64,000 nt of DNA from Parietichytrium sp. I65-24A. Its lineage: Eukaryota > Sar > Bigyra > Thraustochytrida > Thraustochytriidae. Positions 1-9,375 of this stretch are shown piece by piece; the first letter of the stretch is position 1; every line of letters starts with the position of its first letter. A program made the position numbers and the translations under genes. The notes under the pieces were generated by a model. It was not told the DNA's origin and made no database searches. It saw only the letters and a list, made by a program, of their open reading frames with translations. The stretch spans positions 496,001 to 560,000 of the forward strand of contig BLSF01000020.1 of assembly GCA_012862575.1 (NCBI GenBank), written 5' to 3'.

Positions 1-219
1 TAGGGTGAAGAAATGTGAAGAAGGTGGAGAAGGTGAAGAGTGGGAAACGAAAAGCGGCCAACGAAAGGCGCTTTGTAGCTGCGCTGGGAGTGGCAACTGG
101 GCAGTCTGATAGAAAGGGAAAGAAGGGAAAGGAGCAGGTCTGTGGCGGGTTGTGAAACTGCGAAATTGGCTCTGCTTGCATGGTGGTGGAAGGAGCAAAG
201 TAGCAACTGAGGTTGCGAG

Positions 220-1329
220 ATGGAGCTCGTGGAACCGTCGCGGTCGCAAAATGCCGACGAGGCCGACTGTACGACGCTGGAAAAGCCCGCGAGGCAGGTC
301 GCCCGTGGAAAGAAATTGTCCAGCAAAGAGCTGGAGAAGCTATGGAAGCCGGGAACTCTGTATTTGTATTGTAATGGAAGAGCGTTGGCGTCCGGGGAGC
401 TGGGCTTCGCACCACTTGCAGTGCTGTGGTCGCAGCTGTTAGGTTTCGGGCTCATGCTCGCGTTCCCAGTAACATATCTAACTCGCAACCTGGGGAACCC
501 GGTCTTTGGTATCCTGGCTGGTATTCTAATTGTGTGCACATTGGGGCTCTTCATTATCACCGCCATGTCGGATCCGGGAATACTGCCCCCGGTGTCCGAC
601 ATCGACGATGGGGCGGGGCCAGCTGCGTTTCACAGCAGGCCGCCTCGTAGGCAAGTTTTTATTGCGCACGGCCAATCAGTAATAAGGGAGTATTGTGATA
701 CTTGCAAAATCTATCGTCCGCCAACTGCTGTTCATTGCTCCGCATGTCGGAATTGTGTGCACAGGTTTGATCACCACTGCCCGTGGGTTGGGAACTGTAT
801 TGGAGCACGGAACTATAGATACTTTTTCGGCTTTCTCCTAAGCGCGACATTTACCATCATTTACAGCATTGCGATCTCGGTTTACGAGATTGTGCACATC
901 ACCAGTTACGGTGACACCCAAGACTTCATCAAGAATGGAATTGGGGCTGTGATTTTGTTGGTCATGTGCTTCGTCCTTTTGCTTTTCGTGACCGCCCTCG
1001 TCGCGTACCATACACAGCTTGTGCTGCTCAACCTTACCACTTTTGAGCATCTCAAGCACCCAAACGATACGCTCCGGACATTTGGAAGGGGGACTCGCGC
1101 CTCCAATTTTCTGTTGTTCGGAAAGCGGCCGCCGAGCTACATCCGGCGCTGGATTGAGCTCAACAGCCACGCCGCGCCACCTGCCACTAACGAAGTTGCG
1201 ACTCAGGCAAGCACGTCTCGCCAATCCGCAGTCTATCACTTGGATAATGAGCCCATCGCAAAAGCTGTCCCTCTGTCGGCATTCAATCCCTCTCAGTTCT
1301 TTCCCCACAGGCCCCTCCAAACCAGCTAG
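220..1329 (+). CDS. DHHC-type protein S-palmitoyltransferase
   Basis: This gene encodes a 369-residue membrane acyltransferase that transfers palmitate from CoA to cysteines of target proteins, normally at Golgi, ER or plasma membrane. Residues about 155-205 form the cysteine-rich zinc domain, with the DHHC catalytic motif at about residues 184-187 followed by PWVGNCIG. Two hydrophobic segments precede the domain (about 65-125) and two follow it (about 205-275), giving the usual four-pass topology. The SDPGILP motif just after the second segment is typical of the ZDHHC9/14/18 group. The length is ordinary for the family. The ATG at 220 is the first in frame before the conserved part. The family call is secure; the substrate is unknown. 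Confidence 0.95.
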   Translation: MELVEPSRSQNADEADCTTLEKPARQVARGKKLSSKELEKLWKPGTLYLYCNGRALASGELGFAPLAVLWSQLLGFGLMLAFPVTYLTRNLGNPVFGILAGILIVCTLGLFIITAMSDPGILPPVSDIDDGAGPAAFHSRPPRRQVFIAHGQSVIREYCDTCKIYRPPTAVHCSACRNCVHRFDHHCPWVGNCIGARNYRYFFGFLLSATFTIIYSIAISVYEIVHITSYGDTQDFIKNGIGAVILLVMCFVLLLFVTALVAYHTQLVLLNLTTFEHLKHPNDTLRTFGRGTRASNFLLFGKRPPSYIRRWIELNSHAAPPATNEVATQASTSRQSAVYHLDNEPIAKAVPLSAFNPSQFFPHRPLQTS

Positions 1330-2232
1330 AGCTCGGATCCATGCTTGTCTCCCGCGATGACGAAATAGCCTCTGCATTGAATTAGCCAAAGCCGCTCCTC
1401 CGCCGCACATTCTTCTTGTTCTTTGACTTCTAAAAAGCCACAAACCTTAAATCATCTCCGGTAATTCTTCCCAAGTCGGATCGCGCTGTCGCCCAACATC
1501 CCAGCTCTTCAATGATTGCCGTACCTTCCAACATGGTCTCCATCCCCCCCAGCCCATGATCGTCATCGATCGACCGTGGAACAAACTTTGCTGACGGCGA
1601 TCTGAAAGTTGAATTTGAAAGCTTGAGGCGAGAAGAAGAATGCTCATCAATCACAATCAACGATTGCAAAGGATGTGCTTCCACTGACTGACTACCCGAC
1701 TGACCTTTCGTCTTTCGTGAGCAAAAAGTGTAAAAGAGACAAAAGCCAAAACCAACTAACAGTAAGTTAATCAACCATCATCGTTTATCGCGGGTACTGA
1801 CAATGACAGGGAGTACTGAGACTGAGTAGCTTCTATGGATCATATCTGAAATGGGAAGAATTTGAAATGGCAAAGAGAGCATGAGAGAGCATGAGAGCAT
1901 GAGAGCAGTGCTGTGCGCTCCGACTGTGTTGGTACTCAGTACAGTAGCCACGTGCAAGCAAAATACACCTTCGACGCAGGCCCAAACAACCCCCACACGA
2001 GCCCACACGATCGCACACGATCCCACACAAGTCCCACAGGAGCACAAGCGATCCGATAAAAGCGCATACAAGCGGTTGCTTGAGCCACGCAAAAGGCGAG
2101 AGTTGAGGAGATAAGCTGGGGGATCAGTCGGGACAGAGGCAGTCTTCTTTTGCTCCAAAGCTGGGCTCCGGGAGCGTCGAGTAGCGAGGATATAAGGATA
2201 AGTGGGAAGGAGCGGGCGCAAGTGGCGGTAGA
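1330..2232. other. Intergenic region between DHHC and GCP2 genes
   Basis: No convincing gene is seen on either strand. It holds the 3' flank of the DHHC gene and the 5' flank of GCP2. Imperfect tandem copies of GAGAGCAT with 8-10 bp spacing lie at about 1875-1906, and an imperfect CCCACACGA-type repeat lies at about 1980-2042. Open frames here lack homology and look like chance. Confidence 0.6.
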
Positions 2233-5200
2233 ATGGAGGGAAGCGACGTGGAGGAACTCCTGTCGGTGCTGTCAAAGGCGACGGGTACCTCAAATGCGTC
2301 TGCTTCTGCGAGGGCTGGGAAGAGCTCCAGAAGTGTGGCGTCTTCGGGGAGCAGAGGATCTGCGAGTAAGACTGGGCCTCAGACGGGTCGACCGGCTTCC
2401 ACAGGGACCCCAGCAAAGCTTCGGTCGTCAGCGCTAAAGCATGGGCTGACAATGGAGGATGTGCTCTCCCCGCAAACCCGCGATCAATTCTTGAGAATGA
2501 CGGAAGCCCCAAGTCGACCGGGGCGCTCAGAAACCACGTCGCAGTCCTCTGATATGGCGTCCTACTCTTCCGCGTCCAGATCTGACGATTTGCCATTGCC
2601 ACCAAAGAATGACTCGATTAGGAGGAAGCCGTTCGAATCTTTCGTGTCCTCGGTCGCGGCTCGTGATGACCAGACAAAATCCTCATCTGCGAGTGAGGCG
2701 ATGTCGCTCAGTGCGCCGGACGAATCGGAGATAGACGCAGAAATGGTCAGCGACCCTGTCGTGTTGTGTTATGAAGACAAGATTGTGCTCCGCTCCACCG
2801 AAGGGCCATGCCTGGCAATCTCGCACGAGAAGAAGAAGAAGAAGGCGCCAACGCTCGAGACATCCTTCAGAGGCGGCTCAACGAAGGCAAGCGTCATAAG
2901 CGGAAATACATTTGCTGGCTTGAGCTCGGTGCAGCGTAGGGGCAGATCAACCTCCGTCTCGTCCGTATACTCGACACTCTCGCAAGTTCCGCCAACTACG
3001 ACACTGAACGCCGTTGCAAACGGAAATCCGACCGAAAGCGCATGCGAATTTCTAATTGTAGGGACGAATTATCGCTCGCAGACTGGCGCCATCAAGCACG
3101 GGGACGTGATTGCACTCCTTTCAAAAGCATCCGGGAGGTACCTTGGCGTCTACTCAAGAGACGAGGAAGAAATTCCAGAGGATGAGTGGCAAGAGATGTC
3201 TGGAGTCAGTGATTCTGATGACGATGAAGTTTTGGGTGGATTTGATCTTAGTATGGCGCCAAAAGGCGATAGGTCCGAAAAGCAATGGAAGGTAGGAGCC
3301 CGAAGGAAAATAGCAGGGAGAAGAGATCATTGGGAAGTCGTTGAAGTGCCAAACGATACTGTCGATCGGGCCCAAGAAAGGGAGCGGCGGCTAGCAGCGG
3401 CCATTGCTCGCATGAACCTACGTGCAAAGCAACTCGGATACAAGGTGAACCACAAGGCCGTGAGCCCCAACAAGATGGATATCGTCGTTGCCGTTCGCTC
3501 AAACGACGTTATCCTTTTAAAAAATGCATACGCAGAATCCCTCTACTTGAGTTGCATCCGTGGGAAAGTGTGTTTGCGACGCCTTCAGACGACGAGCGGG
3601 ATCTCAAAATGGGCAGTAGCGAAAACCCCAGCGCCGTTCGTACCCCTTTGGTCTCGGGAACGCCCCCTTCTGAACGGCGGGATGGACGAAAATAATCGAA
3701 ATCTGCTGAACAGTACTCGGCCAGAAACCTTGGAAAAGGACGACCGCGACATGCCATCGGCTCCGGGAACGCGCCTGGAGCTTGAGACCGACTTAATTAA
3801 CGACCTTCTGTACGCTTTGCAGGGAATCGAAGGCGAATACATCTCCTACAAGAACAACACTTGGAGGGTAGAAACCGATCTCGTCCAGGACATTGCCTTG
3901 GCAAACCTCGCGGAGCGAATACTACCTCTCTGTGCGAACTATCTTGCAACAGAGGCTTTTGTGCAGCGAAGGGCGAGAGCCGAGTATGGTAGAGTGTCCC
4001 ATGCGTTAAGCGCGGCAATGCGTTCGTTGCTTCGAGAATTTCAGGTTCTTGTTGCGCAACTGGAGCATCAAAGACAACTGGGCCAGATGTCCTTGCAAAA
4101 GTTGTGGTTTTATGTGCAACCCTCGATGAGGACCCTAGAGGTTCTCGCGCTCGTGGCGAGGCGCACCGGAACCACAATGGGCGGCGCGCTTCTGAATGCA
4201 CTTTACAAGCTCATGTCGAGAGGTGGCGACGCAAAGGCACGCTCCGTCTACAGCTTTTTGATCCAGAATGCTACTATGCCATATTTGGAGATGTTAGAGC
4301 TATGGATTTACCACGGAGTGATTCGAGACCCATACGAAGAATTTCTGGTTTGCGTCGATGAGGAAGCTTCCAAAAAAACTCTTCGTGACGACTTTAACGC
4401 TCGCTACTGGGATGCAAGGTACACGCTCCGTAGGTCTGACAAGGTTGCTGGGGCTGGCATTCCTCTGCGGACTTCGATCGGGGCCGACGAAGACTTTGGT
4501 GAAGGCACTTCTTCGAACGACCAAATTCCTTTTTTCCTGTCGCGTATTGCGGAGAAAATCCTTACTACTGGAAAGTATTTGAATGTCGTGAGAGAGTGTG
4601 GACGCTGGGTGAGCACAAGCGAGAAGCATATACCTTATAGCGATGAAAGCCATGCTTATGACCAAATCGTGACCAAGGCACATGACTCTGCTTCACGTAC
4701 TCTACTCGCTCTGCTTTTAGAGGAGGAGAAGCTTGTGGCACGGCTCCGATCTATCAAGCACTACTTTTTGCTGGATCAAGGAGACTTCTTTGTTCACTTC
4801 ATGGACATTGCCAATGAGGAACTGCGTAAGCCTGTCCAACAAATCACCGTGTCTAGACTCCAGTCTCTGTTGGAAATGTGTCTCCGTGTTCGCAACGTCA
4901 ATGACCCATTCCAGGAGGAGCTTGCTTGCGAGCTGGTTCCGTACGGACTCATCCAACATGTTGAGGCTATTCACACATTCGCTGAAGGACGCGAAAAAGA
5001 GCATTTCGACACCGAAACTGCTGCAGATGAAGTTAGAAAGCATAGAATGTTGACAGAGAACCACGGACTCCATGGGGTAGATGCCTTTACCTTGGACTTC
5101 AAGGTCAAATGGCCACTGTCGTTGGTACTGTCCAGACAAGCTCTCACCAAGTACCAACTCATTTTTCGCCATCTCTTCTTCTGCAAGCACGTCGAGAGGC

Positions 5201-5913
5201 AACTGTGCACTACATGGCTTGCACACCAAACCACAAAGGAGCTCAATCTCCGCTCAGCCCTAGGGCCGGAGTTCAGCCTCAGACAGAGAATGCTCCACTT
5301 TCTTCAAAACTTCGAGTACTACGTCATGTTTGAGGTTTTGGAGCCACGCTGGCACGAGTTTGAAGAACGTCTCGCAAAGGTGAAAACGGTAGACGACCTG
5401 ATGCTTTACCACTCGGAGTTCCTGGACACATGTTTGCGAGAGTGCCTTCTGACGCACCAGGGTCTTCTCAAGACTCTCGCAAAGATCATGACCACTTGCT
5501 TATTCTTCGCCGAGCAAATCGGGCGCTTTACGGAACAGATGCGTGTTGATGAAAGCTCGATGCGAGCAGCTCTTAAGGAAAAGCGCGAGGAGGACGAAAC
5601 CGCCGCAGCTCAGGACAAGGGCAAACGCCGTCAACCAAGACGCGGCGACGCAGACGCCGACGAAGTTGCAATCCACCGGCAGAACCAAAACCTTCGCAAA
5701 GCCCGCATCAAGGTGCAAGAGCAACACATCGGCAGCTTGGTCTCACAAAAAAGCTATCGCGAAATGATTCGCAAAAACGAGCAGACCTTTGACAAAATGC
5801 TTGGAACCTTCATGGACGACCTCGTCCGGGAAGCTACGCACGGCGAATATCACTCACATCTCACCAACCTTTGCACACGCCTGGACTTCAATGGCTACTA
5901 CAACAAAACCTAA
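2233..5913 (+). CDS. TUBGCP2: Gamma-tubulin complex component 2 (GCP2, Spc97/Spc98 family)
   Basis: This encodes a 1226-residue subunit of the gamma-tubulin small complex, which nucleates microtubules at spindle poles and basal bodies. The GRIP1 part starts at about residue 515 (LINDLLYALQGIEG) and includes RDPYEEFLV. GRIP2 starts at about 840, with DFFVHFMDIANEELRKPV and then KVKWPLSLVLS, FRHLFFCKHVERQL and FEYYVMFEVLEPRWHEFEE, all of which are GCP2-like rather than GCP3-like. It is longer than the usual 900 residues because of an N-terminal region of about 510 residues. That region is Ser-rich and contains segments resembling a beta-trefoil (about 175-200, 277-306 and 417-470). A basic low-complexity stretch lies near 1115-1145. 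The frame is uninterrupted and the start ATG is well placed. Confidence 0.93.
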   Translation: MEGSDVEELLSVLSKATGTSNASASARAGKSSRSVASSGSRGSASKTGPQTGRPASTGTPAKLRSSALKHGLTMEDVLSPQTRDQFLRMTEAPSRPGRSETTSQSSDMASYSSASRSDDLPLPPKNDSIRRKPFESFVSSVAARDDQTKSSSASEAMSLSAPDESEIDAEMVSDPVVLCYEDKIVLRSTEGPCLAISHEKKKKKAPTLETSFRGGSTKASVISGNTFAGLSSVQRRGRSTSVSSVYSTLSQVPPTTTLNAVANGNPTESACEFLIVGTNYRSQTGAIKHGDVIALLSKASGRYLGVYSRDEEEIPEDEWQEMSGVSDSDDDEVLGGFDLSMAPKGDRSEKQWKVGARRKIAGRRDHWEVVEVPNDTVDRAQERERRLAAAIARMNLRAKQLGYKVNHKAVSPNKMDIVVAVRSNDVILLKNAYAESLYLSCIRGKVCLRRLQTTSGISKWAVAKTPAPFVPLWSRERPLLNGGMDENNRNLLNSTRPETLEKDDRDMPSAPGTRLELETDLINDLLYALQGIEGEYISYKNNTWRVETDLVQDIALANLAERILPLCANYLATEAFVQRRARAEYGRVSHALSAAMRSLLREFQVLVAQLEHQRQLGQMSLQKLWFYVQPSMRTLEVLALVARRTGTTMGGALLNALYKLMSRGGDAKARSVYSFLIQNATMPYLEMLELWIYHGVIRDPYEEFLVCVDEEASKKTLRDDFNARYWDARYTLRRSDKVAGAGIPLRTSIGADEDFGEGTSSNDQIPFFLSRIAEKILTTGKYLNVVRECGRWVSTSEKHIPYSDESHAYDQIVTKAHDSASRTLLALLLEEEKLVARLRSIKHYFLLDQGDFFVHFMDIANEELRKPVQQITVSRLQSLLEMCLRVRNVNDPFQEELACELVPYGLIQHVEAIHTFAEGREKEHFDTETAADEVRKHRMLTENHGLHGVDAFTLDFKVKWPLSLVLSRQALTKYQLIFRHLFFCKHVERQLCTTWLAHQTTKELNLRSALGPEFSLRQRMLHFLQNFEYYVMFEVLEPRWHEFEERLAKVKTVDDLMLYHSEFLDTCLRECLLTHQGLLKTLAKIMTTCLFFAEQIGRFTEQMRVDESSMRAALKEKREEDETAAAQDKGKRRQPRRGDADADEVAIHRQNQNLRKARIKVQEQHIGSLVSQKSYREMIRKNEQTFDKMLGTFMDDLVREATHGEYHSHLTNLCTRLDFNGYYNKT

Positions 5914-6458
5914 CTTTAATTTTCTTTTTCGGGATTTGATAGACTTGAGAACCAACCCCCAATTGACTCGCCCATTGCTTGCCATGGCCTGATACCAGGG
6001 TTTGAAGATGACTAGACGCAATTCAATATTTTTAACTGCCAGCAGTCCCGGCAAACTGTCAGAGCAGGTCACAGTTTAAAGCCCTCCGAAACATTTCAAG
6101 GCGAGAAGGACGCATCAACGCCCAAGCAAGTCTGCCCTGTTCTGTCCAATTGCCACTCGTCTGAACTCTTGTAATTGAATAATGAATAATGTCATTGACG
6201 AACGAGCATTAGGAGTCCTCTCACGATGAAAGTTACCGTTCACAGGTGCACACGCCGTCGCCGTCGGGGCTTTGGCTCGTGCGTTCTAGTGTAGCTGACA
6301 AACTTCCACGCGAGCGCGCTTTGGAGCTCGTGCTTTCGAGTGTATGGGTTTCGCCCGTCATTCAAACAGGGTCGGCAAACTTCTCCTGCACCTTCACGCC
6401 TATCATTGAATGATGCCTGAGAAAGCGGCCACGCAGGAAGGCGGCTGTTGAAACAAGC
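5914..6458. other. Intergenic region between GCP2 and IQ-motif gene
   Basis: This holds the GCP2 3' flank, with a TGAATAATGAATAATG stretch near 6178-6192 that could serve as an AT-rich poly(A) region, and the 5' flank of the IQ-motif gene. No other gene is seen. Confidence 0.6.
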
Positions 6459-7811
6459 ATGGCCTGGGATGACACTGCTCTTCGTATCAGATTGGAAAGG
6501 CTCGCTGCAAGCCGCTGGGATAACCTGTTGTCGGAAGGTCCAGCACCGCCGAGAGTGGCGCAGAAAGATGATGCTGGGATGAGCCTGAAGACCAGGAGAG
6601 TGAAACAAAGTCCTCGGGATACAGGGCGCTTGGGAAAAGCGCGAAATGGGGACGTGCGATGCGAAGAAGCTGATAGAATACAGGAGAGCATGCATGCAGG
6701 ATGGGCAGCGCACAGATGGCTGAGGAGAGGTGTTGTAGTGAGGAAACTTGGTGCACCTGATGACCGTGAAATGGAAGCCGCAAAGAAGCTGCTAGTCAAG
6801 CACAAACTCGGGGTTGAGGCACTGGACAGGCTTTGTGGAGACCTTTTCGATATTATGGCAGTGCACTCATCTGGGCTGTCTGGCAGCGTGGATCAGAGGA
6901 TGATGAAACGAGAAGACATGGAAGCTTTGCTCTGTATCGGTGTCACTTGTGAAAAAACTTTGCTGAGCCTGTTGGAGCAGATTCGCAGTGCATGGGCTCA
7001 CCACGCCACCTTGGAAATGAGGGCCTCCGGGGGCGTGACAAGGGCGCAGATGAAAGATTGGGCATCCAAAAGCTTGGCAAGCCTATTGATAAAGCGAGCT
7101 CAGAAGAGCTCGCTGCAAGATGGCCCTGAACCTAAAGTTAATTCCAAATTGCTTTGTGTCTGGGAAGCCTGCTATTTACCAACGGAGCTCACCATTGGAA
7201 TATTAAAGTACAGGCGCGAGCAAGCAGCTGCGAACATGTACATTTGCGCAAAGCGCAGTGCTTCGCGACGGATGCTTCGAGATGGGTTTCTTGGTATTGC
7301 AAAAGCTGCGTTGTCGCGGAAGCTTACGACGCGACTTTTGAAAAGAGTTGCAGAACAAAGATTGCGCGAGAGCTTTGCAAAGTTTCGCTCTATAATTTTG
7401 CACAGTTTGATGGCTGTTAAAATTCAGAGATTTGTAAGAAATTGCACTTTGCGGCGAAGAGTTCTGTGGAAGGCACTTCAGAACGATGCCGCCAGAGAAA
7501 TTCAGAATATCTGGGGACGTTACCTCCGCAAAGAGCGTTTCCGAACGCTGCAAATCAAACAGCGCGCAAGCGCCGCTATGATTCAACGATTTTATCGCTC
7601 AACTTCGTCTGCTTATAAGATAAAGTTGAAGGAGTACCGCCGACTGCAGAAAGAGTGGGAGCAGGAAAAGCCGCTGGCGGCCATCTCAATCCAGCGAGTC
7701 TTTAGGGGCTTCCTCGGCCGGGAAATGGCAATATCTAGACGCCAGCTGCTCGCTTCGCAGGCCAGAGATGAGCGAAAACGGCTTCGGAAGGAGTACATTG
7801 TGGCGTACTAG
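6459..7811 (+). CDS. IQ-motif (calmodulin-binding) protein, function unknown
   Basis: This is a 450-residue basic protein. Four IQ-type motifs in the C-terminal half are visible as hydrophobic-Q-x3-R patterns: AVKIQRFVR, AREIQNIWGRYLR, AAMIQRFYR and AISIQRVFRGFLGR (about residues 310-425). Such motifs bind calmodulin or EF-hand light chains without calcium. The N-terminal 300 residues are helical and unrecognised. There is no motor, kinase or GAP domain, so this is not a myosin or IQGAP. With flagellar genes nearby, an axonemal or basal-body role is possible but is only inference. The ATG at 6459 is the first in frame. Confidence 0.8.
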   Translation: MAWDDTALRIRLERLAASRWDNLLSEGPAPPRVAQKDDAGMSLKTRRVKQSPRDTGRLGKARNGDVRCEEADRIQESMHAGWAAHRWLRRGVVVRKLGAPDDREMEAAKKLLVKHKLGVEALDRLCGDLFDIMAVHSSGLSGSVDQRMMKREDMEALLCIGVTCEKTLLSLLEQIRSAWAHHATLEMRASGGVTRAQMKDWASKSLASLLIKRAQKSSLQDGPEPKVNSKLLCVWEACYLPTELTIGILKYRREQAAANMYICAKRSASRRMLRDGFLGIAKAALSRKLTTRLLKRVAEQRLRESFAKFRSIILHSLMAVKIQRFVRNCTLRRRVLWKALQNDAAREIQNIWGRYLRKERFRTLQIKQRASAAMIQRFYRSTSSAYKIKLKEYRRLQKEWEQEKPLAAISIQRVFRGFLGREMAISRRQLLASQARDERKRLRKEYIVAY

Positions 7812-8281
7812 CGAGCGCGCAGATACTAAGCAGTTGTTTCAAACACGCGAATCGGCTCACCTCGCTCCTTTACTAGAGCCCTGAACGGTACACCTCAAAG
7901 TGATCGGCCTACGATTCCTCCTCAGTGCGCACTTGGCTCGTGCACTTCCAAGTTTCACTCAATGGAGAAAATAATTTTAAAAAGTAATCATTAGTTGCTT
8001 GTTTGTGAAGAAATACTGCTGATCTTGTCTGCGCATACACACCATCGTACTTGGCACACCGAACACCGGTATAGCCTTACGAATCCTCACCTTTAGGCGT
8101 CAATACAAAAAAAGCTGAGCTGCTGCGACACCCTTCGCGCCCCACATTCCAAAAAGTCTGTGAGAGCGCAAAAAGGAGCTGACAGCTAAAATCAAGCAAA
8201 CGCATGAAAGAGACAGTCAAATCCCAAAAAATGAGATAGAATTCACAATGCAATGCAAGATTTCGGGAATTACGAGGTCCC
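7812..8281. other. Convergent intergenic region
   Basis: This lies between the stop codons of the IQ-motif gene (+) and the Zn2Cys6-dCTPase gene (-), so it holds two 3' flanks. The sequence is AT-rich near 7965-8000. No gene or structured RNA was recognised. Confidence 0.6.
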
Positions 8282-9375
8282 TTAGGCAGGCCCCATTCTC
8301 TGACCGTGCATCGCGTTGATCCCTTGTGGCGCACCGTCGGGCCCTTGACGAGGCGCATTAGCACCTGGGGCAGCAGGAGGAAGGTCCTCCCCACCTCCTG
8401 GCTTCGCGAATTCGCGGTACTTTTTGGCATTTCCCTTTGACTTCTCGATCGGATAATTTGTTCTGTTCTTCTGTACCTTGTCAACCACAGCTTGAGCAAG
8501 GTCAATCCCGCAACGGTCAGACATTCGTACAAGATATAACAACACATCAGCTAGCTCTTCTGCAACAGCTTGTTTTTCTTTGTCTTCCCAGCCAACCAAG
8601 CCGGGCTTCACTTCGCCTTTCCATTGAAAGAGCTCGGACAATTCGCCAACTTCGCCGACCATGGCCAGCAGAAGATTTCTCGGGGTGTGAAATTGATGCC
8701 AGTCCCTTTCGTCAGCAAACTGATGCACCGTCTGTCTAATGTCGTCCAAAGTAATTCCAGGGTTGAACTTCGTGCTCGGAAACGTATTAGAGCTGGCCGA
8801 AGTTGTAGCACGCTGCTTCTTGGAAGGGGAAGTCAGTTTCTTTTTGCCCTTCGGGGGACCGCGTTTCCTTGCTAGGCTGTACACGCAGTTTAGTCCTTTC
8901 TTTGCGCAACGTTTGCAAGAAGGCTCGTCCCCGGAACACTTGACCTTGATTTGTGTGCACCTATCAAATCACAAGCAAATGAACGAACGAACGAACGAGG
9001 AAGAAATAACAGCGATTCAAAGAGTCAAACCAACCACACACGTCGAGCGAATCACAAGTGAAAAAAGCAGTCCGCGGTCAGCGCGCCTCGATTCAAACCA
9101 ATTCAACCAGATCCCATTCCCAATTTACAAGCGAACCCAGCCTCAATCACGCCAAAACCAAAACACAACTACCTGGCAACCTACATATCACATGATGCCT
9201 TGCGGATGTTCGTCAGCCTCTCATCATCGTCATAATCCTGCATATCTAATCCCTGCATGGGCTTCGGCAGCTGCGAGGTCGCTTGGAACTGCATTGCCAT
9301 TTGCGGAACTCCAGAAATCTGTCCAATGAGCTGCTGCTGCTGCTGCGGCGGCGGCTGTTGCTGCTGCAAGCTCAT
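8282..9375 (-). CDS. Zn2Cys6 DNA-binding domain fused to dCTP pyrophosphatase (MazG-like), two exons
   Basis: Spliced gene: exon 1 is 9375-9185, the intron is 9184-8961 (GTAGGT...GATAG) and exon 2 is 8960-8282, giving 289 residues. Residues 1-50 are Gln/Pro-rich. Residues 62-89 form a canonical binuclear zinc cluster, with Cys at 62, 65, 72, 79, 82 and 89 (C-x2-C-x6-C-x6-C-x2-C-x6-C). A basic segment (RKRGPPKGKKK) follows, as in Gal4-type factors. The intron lies inside the cluster and restores codon M64. Residues about 133-245 match DCTPP1/XTP3-TPA closely, including DWHQFHTPRNLLLA, the metal-binding EVGE (E167, E170) and EELADVL (E199, D202). That family hydrolyses dCTP and modified dCTP to the monophosphate. 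Exon 2 has no ATG before the catalytic core, so the dCTPase is not a stand-alone ORF. The splice is inferred, not transcript-verified. Confidence 0.85.
8961..9184 (-). other. Inferred spliceosomal intron in Zn2Cys6-dCTPase gene
   Basis: This is a 224-bp intron on the minus strand, with donor GTAGGT directly after GAT-AT and acceptor TTTGATAG. Removal joins codon ATG (Met64) and keeps the frame. Without it, exon 1 hits TAG one codon later and exon 2 has an upstream TGA. A GAAC tetranucleotide run at about 8981-8998 lies inside the intron. Confidence 0.82.
9331..9370. repeat. CAG/CTG trinucleotide tract encoding polyglutamine
   Basis: CTG-type repeats with a GGC/GGCGG interruption. On the minus strand they encode the Q4-P3-Q5 stretch near the N-terminus of the Zn2Cys6-dCTPase protein. 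The tract is in frame and is expected to vary in length between strains. Confidence 0.75.

Noticed and set aside
1778-2605. Long minus-strand open frame
   Set aside because: It lies over the GCP2 start region, lacks an ATG at its end, shows no domain and is Ser/Pro/Leu-rich, as expected for an antisense frame.
8282-8884. Stand-alone 200-residue dCTP pyrophosphatase gene
   Set aside because: The apparent start is GTG, and the first ATG in frame lies inside the catalytic core. The sequence upstream completes a Zn2Cys6 cluster in the same frame.
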